From the NCBI GenBank assembly GCA_016718655.1, contig JADKCV010000021.1, forward strand, positions 1-64,000: a stretch of 64,000 bases of DNA. The letters run 5' to 3'. Shown piece after piece: positions 48,639-56,821 of this stretch (position 1 is its first letter; the number at the start of each line of letters is the position of its first letter). The notes under the pieces were generated by a model, which was not told the origin of the DNA, did no database searches, and saw nothing but the letters and a program-made list of their open reading frames with translations. This stretch comes from Flavobacteriales bacterium. GTDB lineage: Bacteria > Bacteroidota > Bacteroidia > Flavobacteriales_F > PHOS-HE28. Position numbers and translations under genes: made by a program.

Positions 48639-49331
48639 ATGGCAACTCACCTCGACCGTCAGCGATTGGAACGGATCCTCCTGGGACAACATGAATTCAT
48701 GCAGGAGGTATATGGCATGCTGGAGCAGGAGCAGAAGCATGATGATGTCATTCGTGCCGTGGTGCTGACCTCACGCGGCAAGGGTCCCGTGGAGGTACGC
48801 AACCCCGACCCCGCCAGGATCTTCTCCGGTGGGACCATCAGGTCCTTGTGCATCAAATACAGGTTACGGTTCCTGGAGAGCGGGTTGTTCAAAGGCCCAC
48901 TTCCCAATGACGCAGTTCATGCCATTCGCATGTTGGAACGTCATGCAGGGGGACCCATCCATGCCTTCCGGGTCATGGCTCCTGCGGAACGCTTCAAGCT
49001 TTGTGACAGTGAGGTGGATCCGCTGTTGTTCGTGCCGCTTGGCGATGACCGGTTTTACCTGGTCCACAAGTGGGGTAACGACCTTTCTCCCTTCCGGGTC
49101 CTATTAGGCCTTCCCGTGCGGACCCCGGTGCACCTCGCCGCTACCGTGCTGCTCGTGGCGTTGGCGATCACCCTTGCGATACCCACGGAATGGATCACCG
49201 CTTGGCAGATCAACAGGCCATTGATGTTCGTCTGGAACGCACTGGTCATGACCAGCTTCACCGTGTTCGGATGGTTCGCCTTCTTCGGCCAGTTCAGCAA
49301 CGAGAACTGGAACAGTCGCTACTTCAACTGA
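48639..49331 (+). CDS. Membrane protein of unknown function
   Basis: 230 residues. Cytoplasmic N-terminal part (about 1-160) with GPVEVRNPDPARIFSGGTIRSLCIKYRLRFLESGLFKG and PLLFVPLGDDRFYLVHKWGNDLS, followed by two membrane spans (VHLAATVLLVALAITLAIP and LMFVWNALVMTSFTVFGWFAFFG) and a short tail. No family recognised. The N-terminal part looks like a globular alpha/beta domain. It starts 34 bases after the DUF1883 gene and is probably co-transcribed. Its last 13 bases overlap the 3' end of the small gene on the other strand. Confidence 0.72.
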   Translation: MATHLDRQRLERILLGQHEFMQEVYGMLEQEQKHDDVIRAVVLTSRGKGPVEVRNPDPARIFSGGTIRSLCIKYRLRFLESGLFKGPLPNDAVHAIRMLERHAGGPIHAFRVMAPAERFKLCDSEVDPLLFVPLGDDRFYLVHKWGNDLSPFRVLLGLPVRTPVHLAATVLLVALAITLAIPTEWITAWQINRPLMFVWNALVMTSFTVFGWFAFFGQFSNENWNSRYFN

Positions 49332-49534
49332 TCAGGGCCTGCATCTCCTGAGGAAGGCGCGGCGTTCCGGCAAACGCAGGTGTTCCTGAACCAGTTCTTC
49401 AGTTCAGTACGTTCTTCCTCGGAACATCGGCGGAACGCCTTGCGGAGTTCCTTTCGAAAGGTCGCCCTATCCGCCCAACTGATCTTGTCCAGGATGGTGC
49501 GATAGTAGCTCAAGTGGGGGGCATGCAAGGCCAT
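49319..49534 (-). CDS. Small basic helical protein of unknown function
   Basis: 71 residues: ATFRKELRKAFRRCSEEERTELKNWFRNTCVCR is strongly helical and basic with three cysteines. No family recognised. The gene is small and overlaps the 3' end of the membrane-protein gene by 13 bases, so it could be chance, but its composition is unlike that of a shadow frame. A hairpin at 49595-49622 lies upstream. Confidence 0.5.
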   Translation of the reverse strand: MALHAPHLSYYRTILDKISWADRATFRKELRKAFRRCSEEERTELKNWFRNTCVCRNAAPSSGDAGPDQLK

Positions 49535-49594
49535 GGGAGAATGGTTGGTAGCTTCTCTACGCCTACCGACCGCGGAGGTTTCGGTCCGAACGAC

Positions 49595-49622
49595 GAGAGC
49601 GGACCCTTCCGGATCCGCTCTC
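49595..49622. terminator. Short hairpin between Hsp20 and the 71-residue gene
   Basis: GAGAGCGGA, 10-base loop, TCCGCTCTC, followed by TTT on the plus strand. It could end the Hsp20 transcript on the minus strand or the plus-strand run ending at 49331. Confidence 0.45.
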
Positions 49623-49642
49623 TTTAGGTCCTCGTACGCCGG

Positions 49643-50086
49643 TCAGGCGATCCCGATCTCGCGCACCTTGGGTTTCACCGGTTCGGCCTTGGGTATCACC
49701 ACCTTCAGGATACCGTTCGCGAAACTGGCCTCCAGTGCATCGATGTTCACCTTTTCGGGTAGGCGGAAGCTTCGGCTGAACCCATTGAGGACGAACTCGC
49801 GGCGGGTGAAGCGCTCGTTCTGATCCAGCTGCTCCTGCTTCTTTTCCGCGCTGATCGTCAGTACCTCGTTCTCCACGTGGATCTTGAGGTCCTCTTTGAC
49901 GAAGCCCGGGGCCAGCACCTGCAGGTCGAAATGATCGTTGCGTTCCACGATGTTCACATGGGTCGTAGGCCGCTTGAGTTCATCCTGGCCAAGGAGTTGA
50001 CCGATATCCCGGCCGAAGAACTCGTTGACCAGTTCATTGAAGGGGCTTACAAAGACCGGGCGGGGGCTGAATTTCGTTAGGGTCAT
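49643..50086 (-). CDS. Hsp20 small heat-shock chaperone
   Basis: 147 residues. Short N-terminal arm, alpha-crystallin domain (about 40-130) with HVNIVERNDHFDLQVLAPGFVKEDLKIHVENEVLTIS and EFVLNGFSRSFRLPEKVNIDAL, conserved ANGILKVVIPK and a C-terminal I-x-I-like tail (REIGIA). It binds unfolding proteins without ATP as large oligomers in the cytoplasm. The ATG at 50086 is chosen; the frame is open 10 codons further. No CIRCE or HAIR-like repeat was seen in the 109 bases upstream. Confidence 0.93.
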   Translation of the reverse strand: MTLTKFSPRPVFVSPFNELVNEFFGRDIGQLLGQDELKRPTTHVNIVERNDHFDLQVLAPGFVKEDLKIHVENEVLTISAEKKQEQLDQNERFTRREFVLNGFSRSFRLPEKVNIDALEASFANGILKVVIPKAEPVKPKVREIGIA

Positions 50087-50195
50087 GGCTGACGTTGTTT
50101 GTTGGGTTGATAACACCCTTTCGCCAAACCCGATGCCAGTGCTCAGAGCATGCCAATATGGCTAATTGCTTTCAAGTTATACTGACTATATGGCA

Positions 50196-50927
50196 CTATT
50201 GAGGTAGGAACAGGAAGTAGACCGTGCCTTTTTGTATGCCCGATCCTGATCCACTCGCGTTGAACCGGGCCCGTCGCGTCGACGTCAATGCGTGCTCCAG
50301 CATGCATTCGTTCGTCGTGCTGGTCTCCGACGTCTTCACTTCGGCCTTCACCACGCGACCTTGTTGGTCCACGTGAACGGCAACTGCCACACGCCCCTGA
50401 TCCTTGCAGAGGTAGCCGGGGACATCGTTCGCCCGCACGCGGTCCTTCAGATCGTGCCACACTGTGGTGGCCCCTTCCACCTTCACGGGCTCCGCAGCCT
50501 TATCGAGGTAGAGTTCCTTGTTCCATTTGCTGGGGTCCAGTTGTGGCATCTCCACATCCTCGCCTCGTTCGGTTCGTTCCTTGGCGAGCCGCTCGAATTC
50601 TTCCTGTTCCATGGCCCGCAGCTCCTCCTCGACCCGTTCCTCCAACTTGGCTTGGGAGAAATTCGGCTTCATGGCAGCGGTTATGTTGCTCGTCAGATTG
50701 GTCACCTGACGCGGGGCGTCACTGTCCGGATGGTCCATCTCCTCAAGGATCTCCTGCATTTCTGGCTCGCTCACCACTTCAATGCGCATCTCACTGCGCT
50801 CCTCCTCGGTAGGTGTGGTTCGCACCGTGAGCCAGGTGAACGCGAAAAGGACCAGCGTATGCAGCGTTAGTGTGCCGATCACACCCACCTTGTTCTCTTC
50901 GAACCAATCAAGCAATCGGAGGAGCAT
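50196..50927 (-). CDS. TonB-like energy-transducer protein
   Basis: 243 residues. Cytoplasmic start, one N-terminal membrane span (VGVIGTLTLHTLVLFAFTWLTV), a charged Glu-rich periplasmic linker (about 50-160; LEERVEEELRAMEQEEFERLAKERTERGEDVEM) and a C-terminal TonB-type domain (PGYLCKDQGRVAVAVHVDQQGRVVKAEV ... TNECMLEHALTSTRRARFNASG). The linker is acidic rather than proline-rich, which is unusual for TonB. It may transmit ExbBD energy to an unknown receptor; no ExbB/ExbD gene is in the window. The rsmF gene upstream ends only 10 bases away, so the two probably share a transcript. Confidence 0.78.
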   Translation of the reverse strand: MLLRLLDWFEENKVGVIGTLTLHTLVLFAFTWLTVRTTPTEEERSEMRIEVVSEPEMQEILEEMDHPDSDAPRQVTNLTSNITAAMKPNFSQAKLEERVEEELRAMEQEEFERLAKERTERGEDVEMPQLDPSKWNKELYLDKAAEPVKVEGATTVWHDLKDRVRANDVPGYLCKDQGRVAVAVHVDQQGRVVKAEVKTSETSTTNECMLEHALTSTRRARFNASGSGSGIQKGTVYFLFLPQ

Positions 50928-50937
50928 GGGGTCGCGG

Positions 50938-52347
50938 CTATTCTGAATTGTCCTGTCCGGTCGGGATGGAGGACCAAGATACACGCGTCACTGAAGGATG
51001 TGCCGCCCGTATGCGCCACGCAGAAGGCCATTGGTTGTTCCAGCGTCTGCCCGCTCCTTGCATCCACCCGAGTCCAAGTCCACGATGCACCACGCGGGTG
51101 GTACCCCGTGCATCCAACGCGGGAAGGGCTTCCCCTTTCAAGTAGCGGATCGCCGACGGTTCATCGAGATCCAGTTCCGGGAAGGCGTCCTGGCGCAACA
51201 GAAGGCTCAACGCCAGCGCGGGATGTGGATGCAGGACCGGTCCCTTGGGTTGTGCGATGGGGATCCCTGGGGACACCACAGGCACCGCGGCCATGAGCGC
51301 ATCCAAGGACCGTTGCCAGCGCACGTCCACGGCGTGCAGTATCGTCTTGTGCTCGGTCAGGTGGCTCCCGTTCGGGTCCACCAGGTGTTCCGACCAAGGT
51401 GATGACGATCGACGCGCCGGGATGCTTGCATCGTGCGGGGTCCATGGTCCTGGTTTCCGCAACGCGGACAAGTAGAAACCTTCGCCTTGGATGAGATGGG
51501 GGTAGCAACGCCACCCGAGCCCAGGTGCTCCGGAGGTCACCACACCCAATGGGGCTGCGGTGGGGAGGATGGATTCCGCCCCTTGTTCCAACAAGTGGCG
51601 CACGTGATCCTCGTTCTCGCACTCCTCCCACGTGCACGTGCTGTAGAACAACACTCCTCCAGGCCTCAAACTCCTCCAAGCCACGTCCACCAGGTCGCGT
51701 TGGACACGTGCACATTGCTGAACAAGACCGGGCGACCATTGCGTCAGTGCATGTGGGTCCTTACGGAACATGCCTTCACCGGAGCAGGGAGCATCCAACA
51801 CCACCACATCGAAAGTCCCGGGCAGACAGTGGAAGTGGTTGTTGTTACCAGCCGTCACCACCACATTGCCGTGGCCCCACTTCCAGAGGTTCTCTTGTAG
51901 CACCGATCGTCGTTGTCCGTCGACCTCATTGGCCACCAATAGGGAAGCAGGGGTAAGCAGGCTCCGGAGGTGTGTGCTCTTTCCCCCGGGTGCGGCGCAG
52001 AGGTCGAGGGCCAGAACGGTCCGATCGGTAAGTCCACAAACCCGGAACGCCTCCTCAAGGAGCATGCTCGACGCCTCTTGAACATAGTATGCACCTGCAT
52101 GTAGGAAGGGATCGAACGTGAATGCCGGACGGTCCGGTAGCACGTGTCCGACACCGCACCATGGCACGGGGGTGCCGCAGGCGGGTGAGGGTTTCAGCGG
52201 GTTGGTACGGAAGCTTACCGGTGACGAAGCGGCCAGCGCGAGGTCCAGGGCCGTGGTGTCCACGCCGTGATCGGTGCGCAACCGAAGGGCCAACTCTTCG
52301 GGTAGGCCTGTGCGAGGTGGTGCGGTACCGGGCTTTGTGCGGCCCAT
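50938..52347 (-). CDS. rsmF: RsmF/NOL1-type RNA (cytosine-5) methyltransferase
   Basis: 469 residues. SAM-binding DLCAAPGGKSTHLRSLL, motif IV DAPCSGEGMFRKD with one catalytic cysteine, and motif VI FYSTCTWEECENEDHV with the other; the C-terminal part (about 300-430) looks like a PUA-like RNA-binding domain (RYLKGEALPALDARG). It should methylate cytosine in rRNA, by similarity 16S rRNA in the decoding region. The purA stop is seven bases upstream of its ATG. The family split between RsmF and other m5C enzymes was not tested. Confidence 0.88.
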   Translation of the reverse strand: MGRTKPGTAPPRTGLPEELALRLRTDHGVDTTALDLALAASSPVSFRTNPLKPSPACGTPVPWCGVGHVLPDRPAFTFDPFLHAGAYYVQEASSMLLEEAFRVCGLTDRTVLALDLCAAPGGKSTHLRSLLTPASLLVANEVDGQRRSVLQENLWKWGHGNVVVTAGNNNHFHCLPGTFDVVVLDAPCSGEGMFRKDPHALTQWSPGLVQQCARVQRDLVDVAWRSLRPGGVLFYSTCTWEECENEDHVRHLLEQGAESILPTAAPLGVVTSGAPGLGWRCYPHLIQGEGFYLSALRKPGPWTPHDASIPARRSSSPWSEHLVDPNGSHLTEHKTILHAVDVRWQRSLDALMAAVPVVSPGIPIAQPKGPVLHPHPALALSLLLRQDAFPELDLDEPSAIRYLKGEALPALDARGTTRVVHRGLGLGWMQGAGRRWNNQWPSAWRIRAAHPSVTRVSWSSIPTGQDNSE

Positions 52348-52354
52348 GGAGCGC

Positions 52355-53629
52355 TCAGTGCAGTGCGGCGGCGTTCCGCAACAAGGTCTCTGCTCGGTCC
52401 GGACCCAGCGATACGATGGTCACCGGGACCCCCACGGCGGCTTCGATGTGGGCGATGTAGTGCTCCAATGCCTTGGGTAACGGGTCGCTCGCGCTGCACT
52501 CCCCCCATCCGTCCATTTCCTGGTAGACGGGTTCGATGTCCGTGGTGAGGTCATAGGGCATGCGCTCGGTCACCCGGCCTTGGTGGCGGTAACCGGTACA
52601 GACCCGCACGGAGCTCATGCCGGCAAGTACATCGGCCTTCATCATGGCCAGTTCAGTGACCCCGTTGATGGTGACCGCATAGCGCAGGGCCGGGAGGTCG
52701 AGCCAGCCGCAACGGCGCGCCCGACCTGTGGTACTGCCGAACTCACGACCCTTGGCGCGGATGGCTTCCCCCAGTTCATCGTTCAGTTCGGTTGGGAAAG
52801 GACCACTTCCTACTCGTGTGCAATACGCTTTGAAGATGCCTACGACCTTCTCGATGCGATTGGGAGCGACGCCCAGGCCCGTGCATGCGCCCGCGCAAAT
52901 GGTGTTGCTACTGGTCACGAACGGGTAGGTGCCGAAGTCGATGTCGAGCAACGTGCCTTGTGCGCCCTCGGCCAGCACGCGTTTCCCCGATCGAAGGACA
53001 TCGTCCAGGTAGTTCTCGCTATCCACGAACCGTAGTTCACGCAACCGGGCCACCGCATCGAGCCACTCGGTTTCCGCGTCCACGGGGCGTTCCATGGGCT
53101 CATAGAGACCGAGGAGGCGTTCGTGTTTGCGCACGAGCGCGGAATATCGGTCCATCATGTCGGAACGTTCAAGGTCACCTACTCGGAGGCCGTTCCGTCC
53201 GGTCTTGTCCATGTAGGTGGGTCCGATGCCCTTCAGCGTGCTGCCGATCCGTTGCTTGCCCTTCTCGGCCTCGCTTGCAGCATCGAGGGTACGATGCGTG
53301 GGTAGGATCAGGTGGGCACGGCGTGATAGGAGGAGGCGATCGCGCACATCCACCCCCACGGCCTCCAGCGCGCTGATCTCCTTCATGAGCACGATGGGGT
53401 CGATGACCACACCATTGCCGACAAGGTTCATGGTACCACCGCGGAACACACCACTGGGGATGGTGTGCAACACGTGTTTGCGTCCCTCGAAGATCAGGGT
53501 GTGACCGGCGTTCGGTCCGCCTTGGAAACGTGCGATCACCGGATACTCCGGAGCGATCACATCCACCACTTTGCCTTTCCCCTCGTCACCCCATTGGGCG
53601 CCGAGCAGCACATCCATGCGCGCGCTCAT
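52355..53629 (-). CDS. purA: Adenylosuccinate synthetase
   Basis: 424 residues, the usual size. GTP-binding GAQWGDEGKGKVVD, IMP site GGPNAGHTLIF, then LAEGAQGTLLDIDFGTYPFVTSSNTICAG, STTGRARRCGWLDLPALRYA and the C-terminal ISLGPDRAETLL-type end (TIVSLGPDRAET). It converts IMP and aspartate to adenylosuccinate in purine synthesis. It lies within a minus-strand run fur - STAS - purA - rsmF with gaps of 7 bases or less and one overlap, so it is part of that operon. ATG 53629; an ATG at 53617 (MDVLLGAQ) is the alternative start. Confidence 0.97.
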   Translation of the reverse strand: MSARMDVLLGAQWGDEGKGKVVDVIAPEYPVIARFQGGPNAGHTLIFEGRKHVLHTIPSGVFRGGTMNLVGNGVVIDPIVLMKEISALEAVGVDVRDRLLLSRRAHLILPTHRTLDAASEAEKGKQRIGSTLKGIGPTYMDKTGRNGLRVGDLERSDMMDRYSALVRKHERLLGLYEPMERPVDAETEWLDAVARLRELRFVDSENYLDDVLRSGKRVLAEGAQGTLLDIDFGTYPFVTSSNTICAGACTGLGVAPNRIEKVVGIFKAYCTRVGSGPFPTELNDELGEAIRAKGREFGSTTGRARRCGWLDLPALRYAVTINGVTELAMMKADVLAGMSSVRVCTGYRHQGRVTERMPYDLTTDIEPVYQEMDGWGECSASDPLPKALEHYIAHIEAAVGVPVTIVSLGPDRAETLLRNAAALH

Positions 53630-53635
53630 GCGGGA

Positions 53636-54001
53636 TCAGGCGGGGATCTTCGCCACCGCCTCGTCCACCGTGGGCGTGATGATGAACACCGTGTCCAACT
53701 TGGTCACGATGAATAGTTGGCGCACGCTGTTGCTCATCCCGGCGATCAGCGTATCACCACCTGCGTTGCGGGTGCGGGTGAGCACATTGATCAGGATGTT
53801 GAGCCCGGTGCTGTTCATGTATTGCAGTTCGGACATGTCCAGGATCACCGATCGGATGCCAGAGGCCAATTCCGTGTCCAGGGTGGACATGAGCCGATCG
53901 GCCTGCTGCTGGTCCATGAGGCGTCCTTTCATATGGAACACCTTGCAGTTCGCGGCGTCGGAGATGGCCAGGTCGAAGGTCGGTTTGTCTGTCACGGTCA
54001 T
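53636..54001 (-). CDS. STAS-domain anti-sigma-factor antagonist-like protein
   Basis: 121 residues, a single STAS domain. VFHMKGRLMDQQQADRL is the N-terminal strand-helix; LDMSELQYMNSTGLNILINVLTRTRNAGG holds the phospho-acceptor region, with Ser in NSTGL at the SpoIIAA position. The remaining part (SVRQLFIVTKLDTVFII) is as usual for the family. It would be switched by a serine kinase of the anti-sigma type, none of which is in the window. The ATG at 54001 overlaps the fur stop by four bases (ATGA), an odd pairing with the Fur regulator. Confidence 0.88.
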   Translation of the reverse strand: MTVTDKPTFDLAISDAANCKVFHMKGRLMDQQQADRLMSTLDTELASGIRSVILDMSELQYMNSTGLNILINVLTRTRNAGGDTLIAGMSNSVRQLFIVTKLDTVFIITPTVDEAVAKIPA

Positions 54002-54459
54002 GGGGCTTGGCGTTTGGCTTGGCATGTACTACAGATGCCATGGATATGGAGCGCGTGATACTGGACCTTGAATCCGAGCACATCACTCACGGTATTGCGT
54101 ATCTGTTGGATCCTGGGATCGCAGAACTCCTGCACCTTGCCGCAGGATTCGCAGATCAGGTGATCGTGTTGGCGAAAGGCGTGGGCCTTTTCGAATTGGG
54201 CTTTTTCACTGGCGAACCGATGCTTGCGGACCAGGTCGCAATCCATCAATAGGTCCATGGTGTTGTAAAGGGTGGCACGGCTCACGCGGTAGTTCTTCGA
54301 CTTCATCCAAACGTACAACCGTTCGATGTCGAAGTGGCCTTCTTGCGCGTAGATCTCGCCGAGTATGGCGAAGCGCTCAGGCGTTTTACGATGCCCGTTC
54401 CGTTCCAGATACTCGGTAAAGATCCGCTGCACGTTGTCGTGCTGTTCGACCTGCACCAT
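53998..54459 (-). CDS. Fur-family transcriptional regulator
   Basis: 153 residues. Winged-helix HTH (about 1-85: RNGHRKTPERFAILGEIYAQEGHFDIERLYVWMKSKNYRVSRATLYNTMDLL) and a dimerisation/metal domain with HAFRQHDHLICESCGKVQEF (CxxC) and a second CSTCQ pair. The two cysteine pairs are the structural zinc site. Fur, PerR and Zur cannot be separated from sequence alone. ATG 54459 is preceded by TACATTTG-CACC, a perfect -7 box four bases away, predicting a leaderless mRNA. First gene of the run with STAS, purA and rsmF. Confidence 0.92.
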   Translation of the reverse strand: MVQVEQHDNVQRIFTEYLERNGHRKTPERFAILGEIYAQEGHFDIERLYVWMKSKNYRVSRATLYNTMDLLMDCDLVRKHRFASEKAQFEKAHAFRQHDHLICESCGKVQEFCDPRIQQIRNTVSDVLGFKVQYHALHIHGICSTCQAKRQAP

Positions 54460-54463
54460 GGTG

Positions 54464-54471
54464 CAAATGTA
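54464..54471 (-). promoter_or_regulatory. -7 box four bases before the Fur-family gene
   Basis: Minus strand: TACATTTG-CACC-ATG. A perfect match to TAnnTTTG. The transcript would begin at or next to the ATG. Confidence 0.55.
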
Positions 54472-54502
54472 ACTCCGGGCCGCCGACCAAGGCTACCGAT
54501 CA

Positions 54503-56764
54503 CTATTGGTCCACCCGTTCCACGATCCGCACACCCCGCACGCGCTTGAGCTTGTCCATCAATGAGTTCAAGTGGTCGGTATCATGCACATAGGCCATCA
54601 CCTTGCCTTCGAAGATGCCGTCGTGGCTCTCGAAGCTGATCGCGCGCATGTTCACATTGTGCTCATGGCTGATGATGGTCGTGATCTTGTTCACCAGACC
54701 CACATCGTCGATCCCGCTGAAGCGGATGCCCGCGAGGAACTCCACGGTGTCCTTGCCCTTCCACCGTGCCTTCACGATGCGGTAGGCGAAGTTGCTCATG
54801 AGCTGCACGGCGTTCGGGCAATTCACGCGGTGGATCTTGATGCCTTCGTTCATGGTGATGAACCCGAACACGTCATCACCGGCAATGGGGTTGCAACAGG
54901 GGGAGAGTTTGTACTCGATGCGCTGGAGATCATCACCCAACGAGAGCCCACCATGGTCGTGTCCCCTGATCTCGGCCACCACCTCCTCCAATGAACGTTC
55001 GTCCGGTTGTGGTTTGGTCTTGGGCAATACCAGTCGGCCGTTCTTGACATGCGGGGCCTTCAGGTCGGCCAACACATGCTTCCCTCGGGCCACCTGGTAG
55101 AACAGGTCCGTCGGGGAAGCCGTGTTGAGGTGTTCCACCAGCGTTTTGATATTGTTGTCATCCACCTTGGCGCCCCAGGTACGCAACTGCCGTTGCACAC
55201 TTTCCCGTCCAACAACGGCCAGTTTCTGCTTTTGATCACGTAGGGCCTGCTTGATGCGGTGGCGTGCCTTGGCCGTTGCCACCAGGTTCAGCCAATCCTC
55301 CTTCGGTTGCTGTTTGCGTGACGTGATGATCTCGATCTGATCGCCGCTCCGCAGCGGTTGGCTCAAGGGGACCAGCTTGTGGTTCACCTTGGCTCCGATG
55401 CACTGCCGGCCCACCTGGGTGTGTATGTCGAAAGCGAAATCCAGTGCGGTCGCACCCGCGGGCAGGTTCCGCATCTCGCCCTTCGGCGTGAACACCACGA
55501 TCTCGTCACTGAACAGGTCCAACTTGAAATCATTGACGAAATCGATGGCATTGGAGTTGGGGTCCTCCAGCATTTCACGGATCCTGTTCAGCCAGTTGTC
55601 CAAGGCCGAGGAAGGTTCCTCACCATCCTTGTACCGGTAATGGGCAGCAAGGCCCATTTCGGCGATCTCGTCCATCCGTTGGCTGCGGATCTGCACCTCC
55701 ACCCAACGGCCACCCGGGCTCATCACCGTGGTATGCAGGCTCTCGTAACCATTTGCTTTCGGTAGGCTGATCCAATCCCGCAAGCGATCAGGGCTCGGCT
55801 GGTAGAAGTCGGTCACGATGCTGTACACCTTCCAGCAATCGGCCTTCTCCAATTCCGGTCGGGAGGTGATGATGATGCGGATGGCGAACACGTCATACAC
55901 CTCCTCGAACGTGACGTGCTTCTTGAGCATCTTGTTGTAGATGCTGTGCACGCTCTTGGGCCGCCCCTTGATCTCATAGCTGAAACCCTCGCGATCCAAT
56001 GATTCCCGGATGGGGAGGGTGAACCGGCTGATGAAGCGTTTCCGCACGGCCTCTCCCTTCTTCAGCTTCTGGCTGATCTCCTCGTACACCGTGGGTTCCT
56101 TGAACTTCAAGGAAAGGTCCTCCAGTTCGCTCTTGATGCTGTAGAGGCCCAGCCGGTGGGCCATGGGCGCGTAGAGGTAGATGGTCTCGCTGGCGATCTT
56201 CAGCTGCTTGTCGCGCGCCATGCTCTCCAGGGTGCGCATGTTGTGCAGCCTGTCGGCCAACTTCACCAGGATCACACGTACATCCTGAGCCAAGGTGAGC
56301 AGCACCTTGCGGAAATTCTCAGCCTGGATGCTGTCCGTGCTGAACTGCATGCCGCTGATCTTGGTGAGCCCATCGATGATGGTGGCCACCGTGGGACCGA
56401 AGAGGTCCTTCACATCGTCCAGCGTCAGGTCGGTGTCCTCCACCGTGTCGTGCAGCAGCGCGGCCACCACACTGGTCGCACCCAGCCCGATCTCCTCGGC
56501 ACAGATGCGCGCCACGGCAATGGGGTGGTAGATGTACGGCTCACCGCTCTTGCGCCGCTGGTCCTTGTGGGCTTCCACGGCGATGTTGAAGGCCTTGCGG
56601 ATCTGGCGGCTCTCCTCGGCCGTACGTTGTCCCTTGATGGAACGCAGCAATCCCCGGTAGCGGCGCAGGATCTCCGCCTTCTCCGCCACCAGGTCGATCA
56701 CCGGTCTGGCGGACGTTGCCGTGGGCTCAGCGGGCCGCGTGGGATGTTGGGGACCTTTATCCAT
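54503..56764 (-). CDS. relA: Bifunctional (p)ppGpp synthetase/hydrolase (RelA/SpoT)
   Basis: 753 residues. HD hydrolase (about 45-200: LLHDTVEDTDLTLDDV and LADRLHNMRTLESM, metal-binding HD intact), synthetase (about 250-400: SYEIKGRPKSVHSIYNKML, DVFAIRIIITS, NGYESLHTTVMSPGGRWVEVQIR), TGS (EIVVFTPKGEMRNLPAGATALDFAFDIHT), helical/CC region with the SPCCNPIAGDDVFGF motif, and ACT (GLVNKITTIISHEHNVNMRAISFE). Both activities look intact, as in the single long RSH of most Bacteroidota. It sets the stringent response. TACATTTG at 56781-56788 lies 16 bases upstream. Confidence 0.96.
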   Translation of the reverse strand: MDKGPQHPTRPAEPTATSARPVIDLVAEKAEILRRYRGLLRSIKGQRTAEESRQIRKAFNIAVEAHKDQRRKSGEPYIYHPIAVARICAEEIGLGATSVVAALLHDTVEDTDLTLDDVKDLFGPTVATIIDGLTKISGMQFSTDSIQAENFRKVLLTLAQDVRVILVKLADRLHNMRTLESMARDKQLKIASETIYLYAPMAHRLGLYSIKSELEDLSLKFKEPTVYEEISQKLKKGEAVRKRFISRFTLPIRESLDREGFSYEIKGRPKSVHSIYNKMLKKHVTFEEVYDVFAIRIIITSRPELEKADCWKVYSIVTDFYQPSPDRLRDWISLPKANGYESLHTTVMSPGGRWVEVQIRSQRMDEIAEMGLAAHYRYKDGEEPSSALDNWLNRIREMLEDPNSNAIDFVNDFKLDLFSDEIVVFTPKGEMRNLPAGATALDFAFDIHTQVGRQCIGAKVNHKLVPLSQPLRSGDQIEIITSRKQQPKEDWLNLVATAKARHRIKQALRDQKQKLAVVGRESVQRQLRTWGAKVDDNNIKTLVEHLNTASPTDLFYQVARGKHVLADLKAPHVKNGRLVLPKTKPQPDERSLEEVVAEIRGHDHGGLSLGDDLQRIEYKLSPCCNPIAGDDVFGFITMNEGIKIHRVNCPNAVQLMSNFAYRIVKARWKGKDTVEFLAGIRFSGIDDVGLVNKITTIISHEHNVNMRAISFESHDGIFEGKVMAYVHDTDHLNSLMDKLKRVRGVRIVERVDQ

Positions 56765-56780
56765 GGGAAAGCTCGTTCAG

Positions 56781-56788
56781 CAAATGTA
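56781..56788 (-). promoter_or_regulatory. -7 box of the RelA/SpoT gene
   Basis: TACATTTG on the minus strand, a perfect TAnnTTTG match, 16 bases before the ATG at 56764. Confidence 0.5.
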
Positions 56789-56821
56789 GTTGGGCGTTCC
56801 CCCCACCACAGCAGGCTTCGC

